Source of the DNA: Okeania hirsuta
GTDB lineage: Bacteria; Cyanobacteriota; Cyanobacteriia; Cyanobacteriales; Microcoleaceae
DNA: 32,785 nt
Assembly: GCF_003838195.1 (NCBI RefSeq)
Contig: NZ_RCBY01000071.1
Coordinates: forward strand, 1 to 32,785
Direction of reading: 5' to 3'
Shown here: positions 26,240-32,785 of the stretch, piece by piece
Layout of the letters: each line of letters starts with the position of its first letter
How positions within the stretch are numbered: the first letter of the stretch is position 1
Position numbers and translations under genes: made by a program
The notes under the pieces: generated by a model
Database searches by the model: none
Seen by the model: only the letters and a program-made list of their open reading frames with translations
What the model was told of the DNA's origin: nothing

Positions 26240-27436
26240 ATGTCAACACTATCATCCCATCATGGTTGGAATATTACCGAAGCGCAAAGAGAAATTTATA
26301 GACAACGTTCAAAAGCATCTAGTCGTGCTAAAAAACAAGCCTTAAATGGAGAAGGGCAAAAACCTATTCATCCGATCAATATTCCCAATCTAAATCCTGA
26401 AAAACTGATGCCACAAATGCCTAGAAATAAATGGCGAACCCTGTCTTTATTTAGTGGTGGTGGCGGTCTTAACCTTGGTTTTGATCGAGCAGGTTTTACT
26501 CATATTGCCTCCTACGATATTCTCAAGGAGGCTGGTAATACTTTGCGTAACCTTCGACCAGATTGGCAAGTTTTTTCAGGTGAAAAGGGAGATGTCACAA
26601 AGATAGATTGGCGCTCCTATTGTGGAACAGTTGATATTATCCATGGAGGTCCACCTTGTCAACCTTTTTCCGTTGCTGGTCGCCAAAAAGGTCAGGAAGA
26701 TAATCGTGATATGTTTCCCGAATTTATTCGTGCTGTGCTGGAAATTAAACCTCTAATATTTGTGGCAGAAAATGTTACTGCATTGATAAGTAAAAAATTT
26801 AGTAAATATGTTGAAGAAGTTATTGAGTTTCCTTTAGTTCCTCACTATAAACTCACGAAATTTATCTTGAATGCTCCAGATTTTGGCATTCCACAAATTA
26901 GAAAGCGGGTTTTTTTAGTTGGCTTTCGTGATGAAAAATGTTTAGGAAAATATCAACTTCCTCAGCCTACCCATTATTGGCATCATCTACCAAAAAATCA
27001 ATCTAAAAAACCAATTCAACTTAATATTTTTGATAATTTAGAAGCTCCAGAAAAATTACAATGTTGTATGGGAACTCGTGAAGCTTTAGGATTACCAAAT
27101 ATTGGATTTGATGCTTTATCACCTACTCTCAGAAGTGGATTAACTGGACCCCGCCATACTACCTCTATTTTAAGTAGCGTTTCTGCACAAAAGGCTTGGG
27201 AAAAATTACAAATTTGGCCGAATGGAGTAGCTAAAAATAGAGAAAATGCACATTTATTTGTAGCAAAAAATAATCATTTTAGGCTATCTGTTCCTGACTG
27301 TGGAATCCTCCAAGGTTTTCCTGAATCTTGGCAATTTTCTGGTGCAGTTTATCAAGCATTAGGTCAAATTGGAAATGCCGTACCACCACCTATGGCTTAT
27401 CAAATAGCAGTATCTATTTCTCAGGTATTTTCTTGA
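26240..27436 (+). CDS. DNA (cytosine-5-)-methyltransferase, type II system
   Basis: This enzyme methylates cytosine at C5 in its recognition site and protects it from the neighbouring endonuclease. The 398-residue protein has an unusual N-terminal extension of about 65 charged residues (AQREIYRQRSKASSRAKKQA). Motif I is LSLFSGGGGLNLGF (68-81), and motif IV is HGGPPCQPFSVAGRQKG with catalytic Cys140. Motif VI is VAENV (about 175-179), and motif VIII is DFGIPQIRKRVFLVG (214-228). The target-recognition region lies at about 230-330. Motifs IX-X include CGILQGFPESWQ and ALGQIGNAVPPPMAYQIA. All catalytic motifs are intact. The recognition site cannot be read from sequence. It is convergent with the endonuclease gene and overlaps it by 16 bp. 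Confidence 0.95.
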   Translation: MSTLSSHHGWNITEAQREIYRQRSKASSRAKKQALNGEGQKPIHPINIPNLNPEKLMPQMPRNKWRTLSLFSGGGGLNLGFDRAGFTHIASYDILKEAGNTLRNLRPDWQVFSGEKGDVTKIDWRSYCGTVDIIHGGPPCQPFSVAGRQKGQEDNRDMFPEFIRAVLEIKPLIFVAENVTALISKKFSKYVEEVIEFPLVPHYKLTKFILNAPDFGIPQIRKRVFLVGFRDEKCLGKYQLPQPTHYWHHLPKNQSKKPIQLNIFDNLEAPEKLQCCMGTREALGLPNIGFDALSPTLRSGLTGPRHTTSILSSVSAQKAWEKLQIWPNGVAKNRENAHLFVAKNNHFRLSVPDCGILQGFPESWQFSGAVYQALGQIGNAVPPPMAYQIAVSISQVFS

Positions 27437-28086
27437 ATAGCTTCTGTTACAAGTTCTCTTAAACGTTGAGCATGATTATTAGTTATTCTTTCCAAATCTT
27501 GAAAATATGAAGCTGGAATATGAGGATTATTTAAAGTTGAACCTCTCTCTATTAAATATTGACATCTATCTCTTAAAATTAAAAGCATTCTCTCAGGAGA
27601 GTAGCCAAATTCTAAATCCATTTTATTTTGATATTCTTGAATTGTGTATTGTCTTTTGTGCAAACGTTGAGCATCTTCGAGGGTATAAATCTCTTTTTGC
27701 CCAACAATTTCATATAATAAAGATATGCTAATCAGCTCTGGTATTAATTGAGCAAGTTTATAATCTGATGCGATATAAGCTGATTTTTCACTAATCCAAG
27801 AATTCATCATTTTAGGGGAAGCATACAAGCAATATTTTAGGTTTTTACCACCTTTGTCATAGAAACCAAATAACCAATGTTTTCCTTTCCACTTCTTAAT
27901 ATGCTCTGGTCCAAAATCTCTAACTGTAGTTACAGAAGTCTTTGTAGTTGACTTTAATTCAAAAGGAATTTTTAGTTTATTTAAAGTTAAGATGGCATCT
28001 GTTCCACTACGAGTTGAGTTAGCTGGTTTTTCTAAATTAAATAACTGAATTAATTCCTTTTCCCGACTATCGTCTTGGACTATCAT
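27421..28086 (-). CDS. Putative type II restriction endonuclease
   Basis: This 221-residue protein is encoded tail to tail with a C5 methyltransferase. The N-terminal part has a PD-(D/E)xK-like core: SGTDAILTLNKLKIPFELKS, with Asp30 and Glu43-Leu-Lys45 at the expected spacing, followed by TTKTSVTTVRDFG. The middle has KKWKGKHWLFGFYDKGGKNL, a typical beta core, and the C-terminal 100 residues are helical. I do not recognise the specificity or subfamily. The nuclease role rests on the core motif plus its position beside the methyltransferase. The 3' ends of the two genes overlap by 16 bp, with each stop codon inside the other gene. Confidence 0.75.
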   Translation of the reverse strand: MIVQDDSREKELIQLFNLEKPANSTRSGTDAILTLNKLKIPFELKSTTKTSVTTVRDFGPEHIKKWKGKHWLFGFYDKGGKNLKYCLYASPKMMNSWISEKSAYIASDYKLAQLIPELISISLLYEIVGQKEIYTLEDAQRLHKRQYTIQEYQNKMDLEFGYSPERMLLILRDRCQYLIERGSTLNNPHIPASYFQDLERITNNHAQRLRELVTEAIQENT

Positions 28087-28262
28087 TTATATACATACTA
28101 AATTTAACAAACCATATTTTATAGCAGAGAACAGGCAACAGGGAACAGTGGAAAAAGCTTTTCTCTGTCTCAGGTCGATCATCAATCTCTGTCCTAACCA
28201 ACTCTTTCCTTGCTATATAATATCAAATCCGGTTAAACAGTTATAGAATGCTTAAGTCATTT

Positions 28263-28294
28263 CAGTTATCAGTTATCAGTTATCAGTTATCAGT
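28263..28294. repeat. CAGTTAT heptamer tandem array
   Basis: Four full copies of CAGTTAT and a partial fifth lie head to tail. Confidence 0.85.
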
Positions 28295-28387
28295 ACCTCA
28301 ATGGAATAGGGAGGCTTGAAATACTGAATCTATTTTTTTTCATCCCCTTGAAAGGGGAGGCTTGAGACCTTATTTTTTGGTCAGGAG

Positions 28388-28412
28388 GAGTCAGGAGTCA
28401 GGAGTCAGGAGG
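28388..28412. repeat. GAGTCAG heptamer tandem array
   Basis: About three and a half copies of GAGTCAG lie in tandem. The same heptamer occurs near 6220-6257 and, as its complement, at 26164. Confidence 0.75.
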
Positions 28413-28492
28413 AGAGAGAATTACAAAGATGAGCGTAGTTATGACGATTGGAGAATTTTTTATGTCCAATAAAACAGATTTGATATAAACAA

Positions 28493-28751
28493 TAATTAGG
28501 GCTTGCTGATTAATGATCAAAGCATTGATAGATAAAGGTTTTAGCCTTCTGAACTTCCCTAAAAGTGCGCTTGTTTTAGTCAAAAACGTTCAAAAAGTTA
28601 GCATTTTGGGCAAATCAAGGACAAAAAAATTTAGTGACAATTCTTACTTCTACCTCCTCTAAATTTGCCGTGTCTCCTGTCTCCTGTTTCCTGTCTCCTG
28701 TCTCCTGTCTCCTACCCCTACTAAAAAACTTTTGAGCGCAAACCCTAATTA
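28493..28751. repeat. MITE-like element copy C
   Basis: It begins TAATTAGGGCTTGCTGATTA and ends GCGCAAACCCTAATTA, an imperfect terminal inverted repeat. It shares internal blocks with copies A and B (AAAGGTTTTAGCC, GTGCGCTTGTTTTAGTC) and contains six (one degenerate) GTCTCCT heptamers at about 28673-28716. Its last three bases supply the stop codon of the ABC transporter gene. Confidence 0.75.
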
Positions 28752-30911
28752 CATCTGTCGTGCCATCAAATTAGCAAAGAACCCCTCCCGATTTGCCAAT
28801 TCTGCAAAACTCCCATGCTGTATAACTTTTCCCCCTTGCAAAACATAAATTCTGTTAGCATTACGAATCGTACTCAACCTATGAGCAATAACTATCCGAG
28901 TTACCCCCAACTGCTCTAAACTCTCAGTTACTATAGCTTGAGTACGATTATCTAAAGCACTTGTCGCCTCATCAAAAATCAAAATTCTGGGTTTCAAAAC
29001 CAACGCTCGTGCAATTAATAACCGTTGCCTTTGCCCACCAGATAAATTTCCCCCTCCCTCAGACACAATAGTATTCATTTCCATTGGCATTTCTTCGATA
29101 TCATCTGCAAAACCCGCCATTTCAGCTGCTTCCCAAGCGTCATCCAACGTTACTAACGCCCCGCAAGCAATATTCTCAAAAATGGAAGCACTATTGAGTC
29201 CTACATTCTGCAACACCACCCCTAACTGTCGTCGCACTCTTGATACATCTAAGGTTGATAAGTCGCGTCCATCATAATAAATAGTTCCTGCTACTGGTGT
29301 TTCAAATCCTAATAGTAACCGTACAATAGTTGATTTTCCACTGCCAGAAGGTCCGACAAGAGCAATAAATTCTCCTGCTTCTGCTTCAATGGTAATATCA
29401 TTAATAATAAGTGGAGTATTTGAACGATATCTAAAACTAAGACGATCTAGTTTTATCCTACCGGAAAGTTGCCCTGGGTCAGATTTGTTGATGTCTACTT
29501 CCGGTTTTGCTGCTAAAATAGGTTGAGCGCGTTCCCATAAGATTGTGATTTCTATAATATTGACGATGGTTTTGCTTAAGTTTGTCGCTCCACTAATAAA
29601 TGTACCGAATGCAGTGTTAAAAGCTAGAAATTTTCCTATGGATAAAACTGTTTCCTCTGTTTGAATTAAATAAACAGTTAATGTAAACAGTAAAATAGAG
29701 CTTATTGTTGGTAAAGCTGTGTTGAAGGCAGTAACTAAGTCTTCAATGAGTTGCTTACCGAGCATTAGTCTTGTTTGTTGGCTGTATTTTTTTGCCCAAT
29801 AAGCAAAAGCACGTTCTTCGGCACCAGCAACTCGTAGTTTTGAGACTCCACCAATGAGTTGCACTGTCAAACCGAATATTTCTCCTGATATTTCTTGAAA
29901 GGAGCGTAACTTGCTACGGGCGATCGCTCCTGACCATAGGGTGACAAAACTGGTGAGGCAAGCGATAGCAAAAGCGATGAGAGCAAGGGGAAAACTATAG
30001 ATGAATAGTAATACTAAATTCAGTAGGGAGAAAAAGCTGGTGAATATTGTTGTGAGGATAGTGCTAGTGAGTCGGTCGCGAATTTGACTGATAGCAGAAA
30101 CGCGGTTTTCTAAGTCTCCTGTAGAATATTCGCGAAAAAAGGCTGGTGTAAGTTTGAGGAGTCGGTCCCATATTGCTGCTTGAATGGTGGAGCTAGATAT
30201 GGTTTTTAATCTGAGAGTGACAAAGCTGCGGGTTAACTGAAATATTGTTACTCCAAAACTAGCTGCTAACAAACCCAAACCTATTTCTATTAATAATTTT
30301 TCGTTGGCATCGGGAATTGCGTTATCAATGATGATACCTGTAGCTACTGGTGTCAACATTCCTAATAAGGTAGCTATGACTCCAGTGACAGCAACTGTCA
30401 GCAAATCTTTAAATCTACCTCTAAAAGCTAATTTGAAGATATCGAAGGCTAAAATATCTCTATTGGGAAAAGGGCGGTAAAAGGTGTAAGCTATTGATGC
30501 TAATTCTTGAGCTGTAGTCTGGTTGAGTGGAATGCGGGTAAATTCTATGGGGTCAAAAATTTCATAGTTTGCTGCTTTTAGTAGGGCAACTGGTCGATTT
30601 TTGACTTCGTTGTATGCTAATAGAGGTCCGCAGTCTTGTTGCCACCATTTATTTGTGAGGGTGACGCGACGGGTGCGAATGTGGGAGGTACTAGCGATCG
30701 CTTCTATGGGGTCTTCCCATCCTGCTTCTGTTTCTTCGGTTTCTATTTTTGGTATATAATTAACAGTTATGCCTAATGCTTTGGTTACTATACCGAAAGC
30801 AATTAATAGGGGAGTACCTGTTTGGGGTATTTGACTGAATTCCGGTTGCAGCACTGATGCTAATTCTATTAGTGCTTCTTGTGTCTTTTGTCGGTTTAGG
30901 TCTTGATTCAT
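28749..30911 (-). CDS. NHLP-type peptide exporter ABC protein (permease-ATPase)
   Basis: This 720-residue half-transporter couples ATP hydrolysis to export. Residues 1-150 are a soluble N-terminal module without a C39 peptidase Cys/His pair. Residues 165-460 form the six-helix ABC membrane domain, with helices near 170-195, 205-225, 285-330 and 395-450. The nucleotide-binding domain has Walker A GPSGSGKST (520-528), Q-loop GVVLQNVG, signature LSGGQRQR (623-630), Walker B ILIFDEATS (643-651) and the switch His677. Length and layout fit the second ABC subunit of NHLP/NHLM bacteriocin systems, which normally works with a peptidase-containing partner. No partner or leader peptide is adjacent. Its leader carries a heptamer array and its stop codon lies in a MITE-like element. 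Confidence 0.85.
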   Translation of the reverse strand: MNQDLNRQKTQEALIELASVLQPEFSQIPQTGTPLLIAFGIVTKALGITVNYIPKIETEETEAGWEDPIEAIASTSHIRTRRVTLTNKWWQQDCGPLLAYNEVKNRPVALLKAANYEIFDPIEFTRIPLNQTTAQELASIAYTFYRPFPNRDILAFDIFKLAFRGRFKDLLTVAVTGVIATLLGMLTPVATGIIIDNAIPDANEKLLIEIGLGLLAASFGVTIFQLTRSFVTLRLKTISSSTIQAAIWDRLLKLTPAFFREYSTGDLENRVSAISQIRDRLTSTILTTIFTSFFSLLNLVLLFIYSFPLALIAFAIACLTSFVTLWSGAIARSKLRSFQEISGEIFGLTVQLIGGVSKLRVAGAEERAFAYWAKKYSQQTRLMLGKQLIEDLVTAFNTALPTISSILLFTLTVYLIQTEETVLSIGKFLAFNTAFGTFISGATNLSKTIVNIIEITILWERAQPILAAKPEVDINKSDPGQLSGRIKLDRLSFRYRSNTPLIINDITIEAEAGEFIALVGPSGSGKSTIVRLLLGFETPVAGTIYYDGRDLSTLDVSRVRRQLGVVLQNVGLNSASIFENIACGALVTLDDAWEAAEMAGFADDIEEMPMEMNTIVSEGGGNLSGGQRQRLLIARALVLKPRILIFDEATSALDNRTQAIVTESLEQLGVTRIVIAHRLSTIRNANRIYVLQGGKVIQHGSFAELANREGFFANLMARQM

Positions 30912-30918
30912 AGTATAG

Positions 30919-30966
30919 CAGGGAACAGGGAACAGGGAACAGGGAACAGGGAACAGGGAACAGGGA
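30919..30966. repeat. CAGGGAA heptamer array in the ABC transporter leader
   Basis: Six full copies of CAGGGAA plus a partial seventh begin 8 bp upstream of the transporter ATG and occupy the place where a ribosome binding site would lie. On the transcribed strand the unit reads TTCCCTG. Confidence 0.9.
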
Positions 30967-31029
30967 GAAATAATTAATAATTTATGGATAATAATTAATT
31001 TTATTTTTTGTTGGTGATGTAGACATAAT

Positions 31030-31119
31030 CAGGACTTACGCAAATTTACCTTAAAAACACCATATGTAGGGGCGAATGGCATTCGCCCTCAGTCTATTTG
31101 TCTCCGTGCGTAAGTCCTG
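31030..31119. repeat. MITE-like element, termini CAGGACTTACG / CGTAAGTCCTG
   Basis: The 90-bp element has an 11-bp perfect terminal inverted repeat (CAGGACTTACG at 31030-31040 and CGTAAGTCCTG at 31109-31119). Its centre is a dyad (GGGGCGAATGGCATTCGCCC). It is related to 1439-1530. Confidence 0.8.
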
Positions 31120-31214
31120 TAATTGCTGTTTTGCTCCAAACTATTGTTATTATACAATGATAGCAATCATTATTTAGCAAAACATCAACCTTAGTAGCAA
31201 AAAAAATCTAGAAT

Positions 31215-32144
31215 ATGATATTATTTACGTTAGCTTCTACCGCCTCAACTATAGTAGGTAGTATTTTTCTTTTTACTGGTATTGCCAAAATTATAGAACC
31301 TTGGAAATTTAGCCAACATATTGCCAAACTAGATTTAATAAATACTCAATTAATTATACCTATTTCCCTTACATTTACTGCTATTGAATCAGCTTTAGGA
31401 ATTGCTTTAATCTTAAGAGTTTTACCAACCATAATCATGCCATTAAGTATTTTATTATTACTTAATTTATCAATGCTTACTTACTGGAGTACATCAACTG
31501 GTAAAACTGAAGATTGTGGTTGTTATAATGGTTTGTTAGAAATTACTCCTACCCAAAGTTTAATTCTCAATGCTATTTATATTTTTCTGTTAATATTTGC
31601 TGAATTTTTTGGTCTTTATCGACCTACTGTTTTGTGGCAATGGCTGGTAGTATTAATAACTTTTATCATTAGCTATGCTTTAGCTGCTGGCTCCCTAGAA
31701 TATATGCAAGAAAATGGTCGTCCGTATCTTGATTTTACCCCTTTACAAGAAAACAGAAAATGGCGGTTAGAATGGCTGGGAGAAGATTCAGAATCTCTAA
31801 TGTCTGGGTCTGTAATTGTGGTATTTATGAGTCCTGAATGTTCTCAATGTAAACATTGGTTAGGTGTGTTGAAGTTAGTGCAATGGCAAGATGATTTACC
31901 AGCCATAGTTGGATTAATCGATACTGATGATATTCAAAAAGGTCAATATTTTGTAGATAGTTATTTTTTGAATTTTCCCGTTGTTGCAGTAGATAAAAGG
32001 TTGTATAAAAAATTGAAGATAGAGGTAGTACCTACAGCAGTTGTTTTGAAAGATGGAGTTATTCAAGAAAAATGGATTGGGTTAATGCCAATGTGGTTTA
32101 TTAATAAAATTAATCAGGGGGAGAATAGCTATAATCGAGTTTAG
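31215..32144 (+). CDS. MauE/DoxX-like membrane protein fused to a thioredoxin-fold domain
   Basis: This 309-residue protein joins a four-helix MauE/DoxX-like membrane domain (residues 1-155) to a thioredoxin-like domain (about 195-300). In the membrane part, TGIAKIIEPWKFSQHI and the conserved cysteine pair in EDCGCYNG (Cys101, Cys103) are typical of MauE-type proteins that pass electrons to or from disulfides. The C-terminal domain has VVFMSPECSQCKHW, an active-site Cys209-x2-Cys212, and the cis-proline block VVPTAVVLKDG (Pro273). It therefore probably forms or reduces disulfides at the membrane. It is divergent from the NHLP-type exporter, 300 bp away, which suggests but does not prove a shared role in peptide maturation. 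Confidence 0.82.
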   Translation: MILFTLASTASTIVGSIFLFTGIAKIIEPWKFSQHIAKLDLINTQLIIPISLTFTAIESALGIALILRVLPTIIMPLSILLLLNLSMLTYWSTSTGKTEDCGCYNGLLEITPTQSLILNAIYIFLLIFAEFFGLYRPTVLWQWLVVLITFIISYALAAGSLEYMQENGRPYLDFTPLQENRKWRLEWLGEDSESLMSGSVIVVFMSPECSQCKHWLGVLKLVQWQDDLPAIVGLIDTDDIQKGQYFVDSYFLNFPVVAVDKRLYKKLKIEVVPTAVVLKDGVIQEKWIGLMPMWFINKINQGENSYNRV

Positions 32145-32785
32145 GAATTTATAGTAGATTGAAGGTAAATGAGGTACAAAGATGAATGTTAATTAATTGA
32201 TAATTGATATGGATAATTGATAATTACCTCTGGTTAAAACCGTTACGGAATTGAATATAAGGAAATATTATTTCTTCTCTTGGTCGATTGGATATGGCGA
32301 GGAGACCTCGCCATCCCATCCTTCGGGAAGCTCCGAAGATCGACCGCTGTCTTGGTTGATTGGATATGGCGAGGGGACTAGCTCTTGACAGAGCCGCTCC
32401 GCTAACGCCATCCCTCAACCGCTTTTTTCCCCTTCAAAGGGGAGACTTTAAACCAGAATTATTTAATTATTAATTATTAATTATTAATTATTCGCTAAAG
32501 TGTTTGTATTGCGGGCATTTGGCCCGCAACTGGTGTACCTCACTAATATGAAATACGCTGTAAAAGCTATGATGAGTATCTTAGCCTCACGGGGTGACAA
32601 ACACTTCAAAAACATTGTTAAATAAAGGTTTAAAGGCTATAGGCGAGTGTGAAAAATTGAGATAATTTGTGATCATAATCATCATTATTGGTGAGGGTGG
32701 TAGGTAAGCGATCGCTCATCCACACCATCACAGGGAAAACGCATCTAATTTTTTTGACAAATGACTAAAAACCCAATAATGCCCT
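32145..32785. other. Terminal intergenic region, repeat-rich
   Basis: The region holds the 32170-32542 repeat, ATTAATTATTA runs at about 32465-32492, a GCGGGC hairpin and, near 32710, a HIP1 site. No gene is supported up to the window end. Confidence 0.45.
32170..32542. repeat. Repeat cluster bounded by TGAGGTACA inverted repeats
   Basis: TGAGGTACA (32170-32178) and TGTACCTCA (32534-32542) are perfect inverted 9-mers. TGGTGAGGTACA also occurs at 11680. Inside are two degenerate copies of the GGTCGATTGGATATGGCGAG repeat (32281 and 32353), CTTCAAAGGGGAG and the GCGGGC hairpin. Whether this is one element or several nested repeats is unclear. Confidence 0.45.

Larger units (their letters stand above)
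28220..28486. repeat. Possible element bounded by ATATCAAATC inverted repeats
   Basis: ATATCAAATC (28220-28229) and GATTTGATAT (28477-28486) are perfect 10-bp inverted repeats. The left 43 bp recur in inverse orientation at 16399-16441. Inside are the CAGTTAT array, a CCCCTTGAAAGGGGAGG palindrome and GAGTCAG heptamers, so it may be a nest of several repeats. Confidence 0.5.
28087..28748. other. Repeat-filled gap between restriction gene and ABC transporter
   Basis: The gap is nearly all repeats. It contains CAGTTAT heptamers (28263-28294), a 267-bp element bounded by ATATCAAATC / GATTTGATAT (28220-28486), GAGTCAG heptamers (28388-28412), and MITE-like copy C (28493-28751). No gene was seen. 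Confidence 0.6.

Noticed and set aside
28398-28583. 61-residue minus-strand open frame
   Set aside because: It is contained in heptamer and MITE-like repeats; no independent coding evidence.
32224-32418. 64-residue minus-strand open frame
   Set aside because: It lies entirely within palindromic repeats, and its Ser/Arg/Pro-rich translation reflects the repeats.

Overview
This AT-rich window is cyanobacterial chromosome. It carries the photosystem II genes psbV and psbV2, the carotenoid gene cruF and several cyanobacterial signature families (DUF3727, a CofE-like membrane protein, a membrane-anchored VOC protein). It also has at least fifteen copies of the octamer GCGATCGC (HIP1). Long intergenic spaces filled with heptanucleotide tandem arrays, small inverted-repeat elements and decayed transposases suggest a large, repeat-rich filamentous genome (Oscillatoriales-like). 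The genus cannot be fixed from the sequence alone.

Layout. 1-270 is a decayed IS1-type transposase. 657-5756 is a run of minus-strand housekeeping genes: rhomboid protease, psbV2, psbV, an IF2_N-like microprotein, accD, prepilin peptidase and a small unknown protein. 5757-10526 is a degraded zone: an IS transposase remnant, one intact PEP-CTERM choice-of-anchor-L protein, a 5'-truncated PEP-CTERM gene abutting a slightly shortened TauE/SafE gene, and two wrecked AAA/WD40 genes. 10665-15742 holds plus-strand pyrB, moaE, an ECF-like sigma factor with its anti-sigma factor, a minus-strand gamma-glutamylcyclotransferase-like gene, and a VOC-domain gene. 15743-16438 is a tandem pair of about 251-bp elements. 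16439-19860 is a minus-strand group, yqeG-type HAD phosphatase, mltG, DUF3727 and ruvX. 20620-23322 has a GNAT acetyltransferase and a CofE-like protein. 24134-25804 has intact cruF followed by a 5'-truncated cruG. 26240-28086 is a convergent type II restriction-modification pair whose 3' ends overlap by 16 bp. 28749-32144 has a peptide-exporter ABC protein of the NHLP type, divergent from a MauE/DoxX-thioredoxin fusion. The rest is repeat-filled intergenic DNA.

How the genes work together. PsbV and PsbV2 are lumenal c-type cytochromes. AccD, PyrB, MoaE and RuvX are core metabolism or DNA functions. The sigma/anti-sigma pair is a self-contained regulatory unit with an unusual A8 overlap at its start. 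The ABC transporter and the MauE-thioredoxin protein look like export and disulfide-handling parts of a ribosomal-peptide system, but no precursor or modification enzyme is visible here.

The main observations are the loss of the 5' part of cruG next to a small inverted-repeat element, the heptamer array in the leader of the exporter gene, the overlapping restriction-modification genes, and the density of non-autonomous repeat families. I found no CRISPR array, tRNA or rRNA.
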